Shown one piece after another: positions 1 through 10,755 of a DNA stretch of 64,000 nt. The stretch's first letter is position 1; every line of letters starts with the position of its first letter. The notes beneath the pieces were generated by a model that saw only the letters and a program-made list of their open reading frames with translations, made no database searches and was not told the DNA's origin. Origin of the DNA: Apiotrichum sp. Y4204. Its lineage: Eukaryota; Basidiomycota; Tremellomycetes; Trichosporonales; Trichosporonaceae. A program made the translations under genes and the position numbers. The stretch lies in NCBI GenBank assembly GCA_025531455.1, contig JAMYHL010000010.1, positions 682,001 to 746,000 of the forward strand, read 5' to 3'.

Positions 1-613
1 GAACGGAAGTCTTAATGTCAGCGTTATCCAAACAGTGCACTCACAGTCGTTGAGCTTGGCCCGGAACAGCTCGGGGATGTCACTGTCCTCCATGAAGGTT
101 GACTTGGAGCGGTCTGGCTTCACGTCGGCGGCGCGCGCCTGCTCCATGGGCACGGGGTTCGCACCGGGGGCAGCTGGCGGGTTACGCATCAGGCTCTGGG
201 CCGTGAGGTGCTCCGCAGTCTGCAGTCAGCACATACTCCAGACTCGCAGACGCACCCAGGCCGGGTGCCGGTGGCGACGGTCGTAGGCCGCCATGTACGC
301 CTGGCGCTTGATGAGGTCAAACGTCGGGCCTGGAGTCAGTCGCCGCCCGAGTGCCCCACTGCCTCCGGATTCACATACCAGGGAATCCGCCAGCGAGCAC
401 GACCTGGCCACCGATCGTGGGGTGGGTGACGATACCCGTCTTCTCGCCGGCGCGCTCGGGGGGCGGTGGGAAGGGCGCACCCACCACAGTGCCGGAGGGC
501 GCCGTGACGGGGATAGCCTTGGGCGGCTCGGGGCGGCGGGGAATGAAGATTCCCGCCCCCACTCCAATGGTGAGACCTGCTGCGAAGAGCAGCGAGGGGC
601 CGATGGTAGGCAT
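1..613 (-). CDS. NUC1: Mitochondrial nuclease NUC1 (endonuclease G family), 5' part only
   Basis: Non-specific DNA/RNA endonuclease of the mitochondrial inner membrane/intermembrane space, of the endonuclease G family. The gene starts at 613 and runs off the left window edge. Exons read as 613..379, 329..256, 219..45 and 10..1 onward. The N-terminus has a hydrophobic segment (LLFAAGLTIGVGAGIFIP), as expected for a mitochondrial membrane anchor. It is followed by family landmarks: AYDRRHRHPAW, the AEHLTAQSL stretch, and SKSTFMEDSDIPELFRAKLNDYFRS joined across a 34-nt intron. The catalytic DRGH motif should follow immediately and lies outside the window. It is divergent from the methyltransferase gene, with about 280 bp between the start codons. 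The family call is firm; completeness cannot be judged. Confidence 0.9.
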
Positions 614-894
614 CGTTAACGGCGTTGCGGACGGTGGTGGACGATAGAGTGGTCGCAAAAAAAGTTGGAATGTGGAGGTGGCTCAGTGGAGTGAAGTGGC
701 ACACAGTAGATACAGATCGACAACCTTTCTTCGTCACATCTTCTCACAATCTCACCACATCTCCTCCCTTCGTACCGTCGCACGCACTCTGTGCCGTCGC
801 CCCGTCCCGTGCGCCGCCGTCTATAAGTACCGCTGTCGTCGTAGTCTACTTTATGCATCGTACTACTCGCGACAATCACAATTCTCACCATACA
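614..894. promoter_or_regulatory. Divergent promoter between NUC1 and the methyltransferase
   Basis: This 281-bp gap separates two divergent start codons (613 minus, 895 plus). A TATA-like CTATAAGTACC lies near 820, about 75 bp before the methyltransferase start. The + strand frame is open back to 625 without a stop, so an upstream start cannot be strictly excluded. The ATG at 895 was preferred because the sequence before it is T/C-rich, low-complexity and looks like promoter/5' UTR. Confidence 0.5.
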
Positions 895-3299
895 ATGCCC
901 TCTCCTCGTCGTCCTGCCCACAGACGCCACCCAAATGAGGCTTCTAATTTGGGTCGGTCAACGATTAACGTTAAGATCGGTGACAACGTTAAGATCGGTG
1001 ACATCGTACGCGTCCCGCTCGCGAACCACAGCAACCACGGCAACCACACGAGCCGCACCACTTACGGCCTTGTCCGCTCCACCGTTCCTATTCACGTGCA
1101 GTATCTGGAGCGTGCGGAAAGAACCGTCGGTCCCGGTCTGGAGCGTGCGGAAAGAGCCGTCGGTCCCGGTCCGATCCACGGATCCGGATCCCACGAGTTC
1201 TTCCTCATTGACGGCATGTGTGCCACGCTCCGGCGACGCGACATCTTGCAGCGCGTCCGGGGGCGGGGGTCTGTAACCCTGGTCTCTGGGTATGGTGTAT
1301 GGCGACAGGCGAATACCGGCGGTTGTGACTCGTGTATCGTCAGGTCCTCCCTAGCTAAAAAATCGCCGACAATCACTCGCAACGGCAATGGCTTCAAGGC
1401 TGGCGGAAAGGTCTTCCATCTAGGAGACTTTGCCTGTGTCGCCGCACCCCAAGCCGGCACCCCATGGAAAGTGGGGATCATCTCTCGGATCAATTTCCCT
1501 GTGGTCGAGGTGCGGCTGTGCATGCGATATAGCGACCTCGACGACGCCCAGAGGTCATACGTCTCTGAGCGTGAGATCGTCTTGACCGACCGATATGAGA
1601 GTTGGACGGCAAGCGAGATTGTGGGAAAGGCCGTGATCAAAATCGGCGACGGGGACGACCAAGACCGACGCAACGTGGTCCTCCATATCAAAAAGCGTCT
1701 TCCTAATGCAGCGTCGGCGTCGGCATCACGCCGGATGCTAATCCCTCTGCGCCCTCGCGATCTTCCACAATGCAAGACGTGTCACATCGCCGCCGCTAGT
1801 AAGCAGGACGGCGACCACGACGGCAATGCCGACTTTCGCATACCGTCGATCGACTTGTATGCCGGCGGCGGCGGCTCCGTCCTCGGCGCCTCGCGTCATT
1901 TCGAGGTCCGCCACGCTGTCGACTTGGATCGCGTCTGCTGCGCGACCCTCGAGCAAAACCGCGCGATTTTTTTCCCGCGGCTCATTATTCACGAAAACGC
2001 TGTCAAGGAACTGCGTCGCAAGCAGGCTCCGCACGCGGGCAATGTCGCGCTAATGATTGCGGGACCGCCGTGGTAAGTCGTGGAACTGTGACGCGGAACG
2101 GTGTGACGGTCCATACTGTGACGCGGAACAGTGTGACGGTCCGTACTGTGACGCGGAACGGTGTGACGGTCCGTAGCTGATAGCACAGCCAAGGCTTCTC
2201 TCGTGCCAATCACCACCGGCGCCCCGACGACACCCGGAATGACGAGATCAACGTGACTCTCGAGGAAGTGGCGCGTCTGCGACCGTATGTGTTCGTGCTG
2301 GAGAACGTCCCCGGTATCAAGGACGTCTCGGACAAGGACGACAACAAGGACGTCTCGGAAAAGAACGACAACGACGGACACAGACATAGCTATCTGCAAC
2401 ATATTGTGCGCCGTCTTGTCGCCCTCGAGTATCAGGTTCGAGTGGGTGCACTCAACGCCGCTGACTACGGTGCGCCGCAAACCCGACTTCGCTACATTGT
2501 CCTCGCCTCTCGTTTGGGGATCACACTCCCCTCCTTTCCCTTGCCCACACACAGCACGATCTCACCGCGGTCCACGCGTCTTCCCATGCCAAGTGGAGAC
2601 TTGCGCTCCTTTTCGCTGTTTCCGAACCATGGCAGTTCATTACTCCCAGGAGTCACTGCCAAAGACGCGCTCCACGATCTGCCGATTTGGAACTACGTCG
2701 ACTACCATCACCCGGCGCAAGACCCGGCGCAAGACGTTATCGGACCTGCGGAGTGTGCGTATGTCAGCTCGGCGCAAAATGATTATCAGCGAACGGCGCG
2801 CGCCGTCAGGCCAAGGCTTGCGCTCGAGGCGATGAACGGCGCCAAGGGGAGTGAACGGCCAAGGGAAGCGCTGCGTGACCATGTCACCGCGAGAATGTCA
2901 AAGCGCGAACTTGACGTGATCCAGTGCGCGCCCCGAGTGGGTGGGATCGGGATCACAGACCTCCCGAAAAACGTACAGCGTCTCGGGCCTCACGAGGCTA
3001 TTTCGACGCTCCTGACCTCTTCAAGGCCAGGTAGCAAACAGCGGTCCACCATCCATTACGCGTGCAACCGCACCCTCACCGTCGCGGAGAGGAAACGCGC
3101 GCAGGGGTTTCCTGACGCGTATCAGCTCGCGGGCACCGTGGCCGAAAAAGACCGTATCCTTGGCAACGCAATCAACGTCACCCTCGTGGACGCTATCTGT
3201 CTCCAGGTCAAGTTTGAGGTCTTTGCACCACTCTGGCGCGAGCTCGGCCGTCCGGACTCGGATACCTTTTGGAGGAAATGGAAGGAGCGTTACCCGTGA
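895..3299 (+). CDS. DNA (cytosine-5) methyltransferase with two BAH domains (DIM-2/DNMT1/DnmtX-like)
   Basis: Transfers methyl groups from SAM to C5 of cytosine in nuclear DNA. Exons are 895..2072 and 2189..3299, giving 762 residues. Seen in order: a BAH-like domain (about residues 25-130, with KIGDIVRV and HEFFLIDGMCATLRRRDIL), a second BAH-like domain (about 170-270, GGKVFHLGDFACVA to EIVLTDRYESW), then a full C5-methyltransferase core. The core has motif I IDLYAGGGG (residue 319), motif IV GPPCQGFS (Cys393), motif VI VLENVPG (about 430), motif VIII QTRLR (490), motif IX RTLTVAERKRAQGFPD and motif X GNAINVTL. The catalytic Cys codon is TG|C, split by the 116-nt intron. No RFTS, CXXC or chromodomain is visible, and it is not the helicase-bearing DNMT5 type. 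It resembles DIM-2, or the BAH-type DnmtX known from Kwoniella. The catalytic assignment is firm; the subfamily is inference. Confidence 0.9.
967..1002 (+). repeat. 18-bp tandem duplication in methyltransferase coding sequence
   Basis: Two perfect adjacent copies of an 18-bp unit (AACGTTAAGATCGGTGAC), encoding repeated N-V-K-I-G-D at the start of the first BAH-like domain. The frame is preserved. Confidence 0.9.
1105..1170 (+). repeat. 33-bp tandem duplication in methyltransferase coding sequence
   Basis: Two adjacent copies of a 33-bp unit beginning CTGGAGCGTGCGGAAAGA, differing at one base (AACC versus AGCC). They encode LERAERTVGPG followed by LERAERAVGPG inside the first BAH-like domain. 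Confidence 0.9.
2086..2175 (+). repeat. 30-bp x 3 minisatellite filling the methyltransferase intron
   Basis: Three adjacent 30-bp copies at 2086-2115, 2116-2145 and 2146-2175, with about two variable positions. They occupy 90 of the 116 nt of the intron that interrupts the catalytic-cysteine codon. Each unit also holds two related GTGACGC / GTGACGG words, so an older internal duplication is possible. Confidence 0.95.
2319..2372 (+). repeat. 27-bp tandem duplication in methyltransferase coding sequence
   Basis: Two adjacent 27-bp units starting AAGGACGTCTCGGA and diverged at a few bases. They encode KDVSDKDDN then KDVSEKNDN, just after motif VI. The insertion is acidic and in frame. A further 12-bp perfect duplication (CCCGGCGCAAGA) lies at 2711-2734 in the target-recognition region. 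Confidence 0.9.
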
Positions 3300-3422
3300 C
3301 CGGCAGCTTGGATGTTAGGGAGTTAGATGTCAGAGTCAAACAGGTAGACAATGCATATGTGCTTGGTATCTCGTTGGGTATGTGCAGGTGGGTATCGCTA
3401 ACAGCTGTATCGCTAACGGCTG

Positions 3423-6400
3423 TTATTTGGGTGGGACAGAAGGTGGTTCAGGGGACGCGGGGACTGGATCCTTGGATTCGTCTTCGGCGGTTTCCTTGGC
3501 ATCAGCCTTGAGGTCCTCGACGTCAGTTTTGGAGTTCTCTTCTGTATCCTCCTTAGATTCCGCGCTGGCCGCCTCCTGAGCGACTTCCTTGGATTCCTCC
3601 GTTTTATCTTTCTGCACGGGAGGTGGGGGCGGAGGGGAAGGCGTGGGCGATGGCACAGGAGGAGACTTGACTGGCGAGGTAGGGAGATCCGGAGAGGTGA
3701 GCTGAGCAGGAGAGGCGGGGTGTTCGGGGGAGGTGCTCTTGGGTGGCGGCGAGTTAGATGGCGCGGGAGAAAGGAGGCTTTTGGCGGGTGAGCTCGGTCG
3801 CTCCGGCGACACGAGGCCCTTCGAAGGAGAAATAGATCGTTGGGGGCTGAGCAGCGCAGCCTGGTTGGGCGATGGTGAGCGGATCGGTGGGGACTGCACT
3901 CTGTCAGGTGTCGGGGAGACGGGCCGACTCGAGGACGACCGCCGGCGTACGGGTGACGCAAGGGCTGGAGTATCAATCTGTGATCCCATTGGGCTCTTTT
4001 GCGGTGACGAGGGGTGAGCAGATGACCGACTAAGGGGGCGTCCCTCCGGTGCTTCCGGGGTAAGATCGTAACCCTCGTCGTCATTATCGTCTTCCGGAAT
4101 GTCGACAGCTGGAATCGTCGGGCTAAGGTTGCCGTTACGCCGCAACAGACCGCGCATGGCGGCTCCAACAGGTTTACGCGGCAATGGCTTCTCGCGGACC
4201 AGCGTTTCGAGGGACGACACGTTGGAGCCCCCGTCAGAAAGCGGTGTAAGGCGAGTCACGACAACAGCGACGTCCTGGAGCATCCTGTGTGATGTCAGCA
4301 GCAATATCTCACAAAAAGGTCGCAACGTACCTTGTCTTCGCAGCGTCCGATTTGAGCTCCACCCTGCTGTACTCTTCGGTCAAGCGATGAACGCTTGCGG
4401 TGAGGACCTGAGACATGACGGCCTCAACAGTCGGCGGTGCCAGGTATTTTGAAAGCACCTTGTGCAGCGTGGCCGTCTCCTTGACAAGCATAAGCGCATA
4501 TGTATGAGGGCCATCTTTGACTGGCGTAGCCTCCCAGTCGATTTCCTTTGGCGTTAGCAGTCATCTTATCATATAGGCTTACCCTCAATTCTCCACAGTG
4601 CACTGCCAGACGATCGGCCATGATGGCCACAAGCTTGGCGTGAATCTCATTCTGATGCTCCTGGTAATCACGCTTGAGCTTGTCGAACTCGATCAGCATG
4701 ACAGTCTGCTTGGCGCTCAAGTGTCGTCGAAGGAACTCGCGGACATAGGGAATAAGGGCGACGACGACCGACAAAGATTGAGACGCGAGAGCGAGGTGCT
4801 TTGCGGTAATGTTCTTCAAACCGGCTGAACGCATGGCTCCAGCCCCAAGCACGACTTGGCATGTCCGCGAGTTGAAAGATTTGAGGAACTCGATGATTCG
4901 CGAGATGACGTCCGTAACGACCAATTCGAGGTTGATCACAATGGCCAGGTAATCGCTCAACAAGGTGAGCGACTCAGCCGTGGCCTTGACCACGAAGAAT
5001 GTTTTGCCCTCGACCGAAACAAGCTTGGATGGTGGGGTGTTGTCAACCGACACGCCGTTTTCTTTCGGTGGCACGAAGCATTCCCCTGGGTCACCAACAG
5101 CAGCCTCAACCAGCAGGTTGACAGCATGTTGGGTTGATGGCGGAGCGTCCACCTGAACCCAGGTCTCCTCCTCGACCAGCTTGGCAGAGCGAGTAAGGCG
5201 TTGGGCATGATAGGAGACAAGGAAACCACGTGCGTGAGAAGCCAGCGTTCCGCGAAGGGCAACGATCATGCGCTTGTTTAGTGCTTCTGTCGCGACGACA
5301 AAGCCCCATGATTCGCTGAACAACTCGACAAACTGCTGGAGGGTAAGTGCAGCATGTTGCTCTCCGCGAACGGATATTATTTTCGACGCTCTTGTGTTGG
5401 CCAGCTCGCACGCCGCGGTGAGCGTATCCGCAGGCTCGAACTGAGTGGTTGCCGGTGTGGTGGCTGAGGACGTGAGAGTGAGACCCTTGACATCCGAGTT
5501 CTCAGCCAAGATGGCCGACATGGCCTCGCCCATTTCCAGAGTCCGATGAAGTCGTGTTAACATGGACCCGTACATCGCCTTGCACAAGGCGAGGAACTGG
5601 GCATGGTCCAATGACTGCAATGCTTGCGACAGTGATGGGCCCTTGGTGTCATCCTCCTCATCATTAGAGGGAAGGTGCTGTCGTTAACGGATATGCGAGA
5701 ACAAAACCCACCTGGCGCAGCCCCTCTCGTACTGCCGTCGTAACCGCAGAGCGCCAAACACCCGCCAACGTATCCACCTTGCCGCAGCGGACCAGTCCGA
5801 CAAGCATTGGTGATATGGTGGCTTTGAAGGTTGCCGCGTCAAATGTCGCATCCTCTTCTGCTTCCACAATATTGGCCAGTAGCTTCGCTGAAAGAACACC
5901 CTCAAGCTGAGAGGCAATGTTGGATGTGAGTGCAGCAATGGCTGTCGGAATGTTGCTGAGAGCCGGGAGAGTAGTGAGCGGCAGATGCACGGAGTCGCTT
6001 CCTGGGGATTCTTCTGGCGAATTGGCCTGCCACCAAAGCACGATGTCCTCGACGCAACCGAGCGCCCCAGCCCAGTCTCCACCGTCCGCCATGCCCTTTG
6101 CGATTCGCAAGAGGTCGTCCAGTTCCGCCATGCGCTTTATTCCTCCTTCCGTGACACGCAGTGATCTCAGACGAGATTGTGCGTCGATGATCTCGAGACC
6201 CTTACGTGCCTGTTTTCCACCGACATCCGATAGAGCAGACTTCAGATCGCTGATTCGCTTCAGACACGATGTCGATTCCGAATTTAGGTCTTGGAGATTT
6301 GACAAAGCAGAAAAGAATGACGATGAGCGCAGAGTAATTTCATGGACAAGGTGGCTTTCGAGATGGTCAAGATGGGTCGAGAGTGAGTCCTGAACAGCAG

Positions 6401-7094
6401 TATCACGCGGCTTTGGTGAGGAATCTGCGGCTGCCATTACCTCGGCCCAGGTGGACGGATTCGCGATGTCAAAGTTGGTATCGAAAAACATGGAGGGGAT
6501 CGAGTCTAGAGAGGGAAGACTTGACGCTTTGCGCGTCTGCACGTCCAGTTCTGTCGGGGGGACTGCCGATGTCGACGCAACGGCCTGTTGGCCTTGCACA
6601 AACTTCTCGTACAGCGGCCCAATCGACTTGAGATAGCTCTCATAGTAGGACGGAGGCTGCGGCTTTGGGAGCATAGGTGGCGGCTGTGCAAGTGGTGGCA
6701 GTGGTTTTCGACTCCCGCGCAGAGGGTTGGCCCTCTTTGTGGGATGATTGAGCACAGTCGAGATGGCTGCGAGCAGTCAGCATAGTGGGCTCACAAGTCA
6801 GGAGAAGCGCGTCGCCTCAGAATATCAGGCTCGGCTGCTACCGTCACGCTAGAACGTACCATTAAAGCCCCGCTTGTCAACGCCATCTTCGACTTGCGCG
6901 TCGACGTCCAGCTTCCAGCTCACAATGTTGAGAGCGGACGCGTCTGCTGGCGGTTCCCAGATGTCACCGTACGACGTGTCAAGCACACTGCCTGCAACCG
7001 TTCCATCGAACTCTGAGAAGAAAGACTCTGAAGCTGGAGGCGAGGACGGCACTGGCGTTGGTATGCCGCCCGCTGCCGACGCAGGCTTGGACAT
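3423..7094 (-). CDS. VPS54: Vps54-like subunit of the GARP tethering complex
   Basis: GARP subunit that tethers endosome-derived vesicles at the trans-Golgi network. Five exons: 7094..6860, 6766..5712, 5677..4583, 4545..4331 and 4284..3423, giving 1153 residues. Family hallmarks are FNAISTVLNHPTKRANPLRG followed by the YYESYLKSIGPLYEKFVQGQQA helix near the N-terminus. A long helical middle and the conserved Vps54 C-terminal block (SVRGEQHAALTLQQFVELF; the HCGELR region; DGPHTYALMLVKETATLHKVLSKYL) follow. After the last conserved helix (AVVVTRLTPL) the protein continues for about 250 residues as a Ser/Pro-rich tail with many SP steps and PPPPPP, ending acidic and Glu/Lys-rich. That tail is not typical of Vps54. 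The start is the first Met in frame after an upstream pyrimidine-poor leader. Confidence 0.9.
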
Positions 7095-8195
7095 TGTGCG
7101 GTTCCTCGACGACGTCGACGGAAAGGGCGCGCGCGAGCGGCAGTGGGGGAAGGGGTTGCCTGGCCTGTGAAGGCGTTGCGAGAGAGAGAGATCGCTTGCT
7201 GTAGGTGTTTCGTATGAGGGTAATAGCTGTGGAGTATGAGATAAGAGCGTGAATAGGTGCGGTGAAGCGAGTGATACGGCTCAAAGGTCCGAGAGCTTGT
7301 GCGGAGATCGAGAGGGAGAGAGAGGAGGACGATGTGGAACCACAGCCTGGCATCCACAGCCAGGCATCATCATCATCACCACCACCGGCACCACCGTCTT
7401 CATCAGTACGCGTGCAGCGCATGCACCGTGCACGAGCGTGCGCACTAGCATGCAGAGGTGGAGGGCCATGCAGAGACCATGTTCCATTACGTTATTCAGC
7501 TATATTCAGCTGTTAGGGGTTGTGTTTTTACAGCGTGGCTTGCATGCAGACTTCATGCTAATCCCATGATCTTTACTGGCCACTGGAATGTGTATATCCC
7601 TGTTATCCGACAGTTCTTTGCGGTGCGCGGCGGCGCGGGCGGCGGTACCGCGGCTTGGACGCCGAGGTCCGAGACGGATAGTGGCTGCGCAGGCGCAGAC
7701 CTCCACTCTGAGTTTTTGGAAGATTTTTTTCTCTGAATTTATCCTGCCGTGATGCGTGATGATTGAGATACAAGATTTTTTTTTGGTTGAGATCCGGCGT
7801 TGTCGGAGATGAGTGGGGGAACAGTGGGACAGTGGAGAGTTCCAGTGCGGGGAAGAAGGATTGACAAAGATTAATTTCTGGGCAGAGATTTTATCGGGCA
7901 GCCGATGCACGCGTGCGCACATGCGCACGGCAGGAGAATGATTGATCATAGCTACAGTGCACAGTGAGCAAGCAAAGTAAGCGGAGACGTGCGGTAAGCA
8001 TCTGGCCGCTGGCCGCTGGTTGCCACTAGCTAGTTGGTCGTCTTTTTTCCTTTCTTTTCTTTTTAGACTTGTCCATGTATCTGTCGTCCTCGTCGTTCGT
8101 GTTGGCATAGCCACTCGCCATCTGCACACACACACACGCACATCGCCCTTTCTCCTTCTCCTCCTCGCCCCCTTCCCTCCCTCTCAAAAAGCGAC
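7095..8195. other. Intergenic region between VPS54 and ADE4
   Basis: This 1.1-kb region lies upstream of two divergent genes. It contains no frame with recognisable protein content. It shows a short polyT/polyA-rich part (7720-7790), a CA dinucleotide run near 8120-8136, and a long C/T-rich tract (8040-8190) that probably belongs to the ADE4 promoter/5' UTR. Confidence 0.5.
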
Positions 8196-10476
8196 AGTGA
8201 GCAAATCTATTCACCATCGTTCACGCGAAGCACTCCCCGCCGTCCGCGGTGGGAGTCTCTGACCTTCCTCAGTGTGTGGCATCCTTGGTCTTCTCCTTCA
8301 CGACCCTCTGGCGACCCAGACCGTCCAGGCCGGTACGGAAATGTGAGATCACTTACAGCTATTCGATGGACATTTGTACTGACGCGGTTTAGTGCCGAGG
8401 CCCTCTCGCTTCTCCAGCACCGGTAAGTAGTTCTCTGATCTCTGACTGGTTTGCCAGCAGATGCTGCTTTTTAAGACATCTCATCTACACGCGTGTCCAA
8501 AAGAGCGTTCGCGATCAACTTTACGCTGCCATTGTTCGCTTGCTGATTGTTACAGTGGCCAGGATGCGGCTGGTATTGTGACTTGCGGCGCCGGAGGTCG
8601 CTTCTACCAGGTCAAGGCCAACGGTATGGTCCGTGATGTCTTCGACTCTGCGGGAATCTCGGGCCTCAAGGGCTACATGGGTGTCGGACATGGTGCGTCT
8701 ACTCGGCTTGTTACGGGCATTGTCCCATGGGCAAGGAGCCACTCCGTTACGTGTGCCCGTGCTGACATAGGGCAGTCCGTTACCCGACTGCAGGCTCGTC
8801 GGCTCACGCCGAGGCCCAGCCGTTCTATGTCAATGCGCCGTACGGTATTACCTTTGCTCACGTGAGTATAACACACATTCTCCTGTTGGACGTTGAGGAG
8901 ATGGTCAATGCGGGTTGCCGAAACAGCAGGAGGTATCTGTGCTCCGACCTTGGCAAGACTTGTTCCACATCCCAATCACCTCCGACATGTGCAGCACGTC
9001 TGATTTGCCTAAGATGTGATTTATTGGTGATGGCATCGAACATCGCATCGGCTTCCCTCCCTCCATTCCAGATTAATTCTGATCGCCTCATGTAATCAAA
9101 GTTCCCTGCTGACATCTCAGAACGGTAACCTCATCAACACCGCGTCGCTTCGCCAGCACCTGGATGCCGATGCGCACCGTCATATCAACACCGACTCCGA
9201 CTCTGAGCTTCTGCTCAACATTCTTGCCGACAACCTGCAGAAGACTGGCAAGTTCCGTATCAACGAGGAGGACATCTTTACCGCCATTGGCGAGCTTATG
9301 AAGACCTGCAAGGGTGCCTACGCCTGTGTTGGTATGCTTGCCGGCTTTGGCCTCATCGCCTTCCGTGACCCCAACGGTATCCGCCCTGCTGGTTTCGCCA
9401 CTCGCAAGGGTGCCCGTGGTGGTCTCGACTACTGCGTCTCGTCCGAGTCGATTGCCGCACAGGCTCTCGGCTTCGACAACTGGGAGGACATCAAGGCTGG
9501 TGAGGCTGTCATCATCACTCGTGACGGTGGCCTCACCCGCCGTGTTGTCGCCGAGCCCGCCCAGTTTGCTCCGGACATTTTCGAGTTCGTCTACTTTGCT
9601 CGCCCCGACTCGAACATTGACGGTATCTCCGTCTACCGCGCTCGTATGGCCATGGGAGACCTTCTCGCCGAGGAGGTCAAGCGCGAGCTCGCCAAGGCGA
9701 AGATGGAGATTGACGTTGTGATTCCCGTACCCGATACCTCGCGTGTTGCTGCCCTTCAGCTGGCCCAGCACCTCAACATCCCTTACCGTGAGGGCTTCGT
9801 GAAGAACCGTTACGTTGGCCGCACCTTCATCATGCCTGGACAGACCCAGCGCCGCAAGAACGTCCGCCGCAAGCTCAACGCCATGCCCCTCGAGTTCGCG
9901 GACAAGACTGTTCTGCTTGTCGATGACTCGATTGTCCGTGGTACTACCTCGAAGGAGATTATCCAGATGGCCCGTGATGTTGGTGCCAAGCGCGTGATCG
10001 TTGCCTCGTGCGCCCCGCCCATCCGTTACCCTAACGTGTACGGCATCGACATGCCCTCGCAGCAGGAGCTCGTCGCTTATGGCCGCACGACCGAGGAGAT
10101 TGCCGAGCACATTGGCGCCGATCTCGTCATCTACCAGACTATGGACGACCTTGTCGAGTCGTGTCGCCAGATCAACCCTGCTATCGAGAAGTTTGACTGC
10201 TCAGTCTTCACTGGCGAGTACGTCACTGGCGGCGTTGACGAGCGGTATCTTGCCGCGATCGAGCGGGCACGCAACGACAAGGCCAAGGAGAAGAAGAACT
10301 CTGGCCTCAAGATCGACAACTTGCCGTCTCCCGCCGAGTTTGCTTCCTCTGGCCCCATCAACGGTGCCGACTCGCTCATCGGCCTTCCCAACCACTCCCC
10401 GAAGCTGGGCCCCAGCGGAGCGCCGTCGCCGAAGAACGACCAGGTCGGTCTTCACAACTCGTGGTACGGCCAGTAA
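8196..10476 (+). CDS. ADE4: Amidophosphoribosyltransferase (glutamine PRPP amidotransferase), first step of purine synthesis
   Basis: Converts PRPP and glutamine to phosphoribosylamine in the cytosol. Exons: 8196 (single base A), 8273..8342, 8393..8422, 8556..8692, 8776..8861 and 9121..10476, giving 559 residues. The protein begins [12 protein letters not shown], so Cys2 becomes the N-terminal nucleophile of the class II glutaminase. [13 protein letters not shown] and [18 protein letters not shown] follow across introns. The PRPP-binding motif [15 protein letters not shown] sits at about residues 372-386. No ATG exists next to the TGT-GGC of Cys2-Gly3. The start codon is rebuilt as A|TG from a donor A|GTGAGC at 8196/8197 and the acceptor CTCAG at 8272, and the exon sum is exactly 560 codons. 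The C-terminal ~90 residues are poorly conserved. The family is certain; the one-base coding exon is inference. Confidence 0.93.
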
Positions 10477-10755
10477 GTGGGCAGCAGACGCTGCGTCACT
10501 GTGCAGCTGTACAGCGTCGTATTAGGATCACCACCCCATAATTTCAAAACAAACGATCACCGCAAAGCACCAGCACGCTTTCCTCGCACTGCAAGGTTGG
10601 GAATGGACTGTGCATAGAGATCTGTCAACACCTGTTGTTACCATGGATACCCCATATGCATTCTTGACATCGAACATCAAACCAGCCTGCTTGTGTAAAC
10701 GCGAATTTATGAGATACCTTCAGTCTGCAGAGATTCCCTTCTTCTTCGAGTCCAT

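Noticed and set aside
625..894. Methyltransferase reading frame open 90 codons upstream of the chosen start
   Set aside because: The translated stretch is low-complexity and overlaps the TATA-like region and the divergent NUC1 promoter; ATG 895 has protein-like sequence immediately after it.
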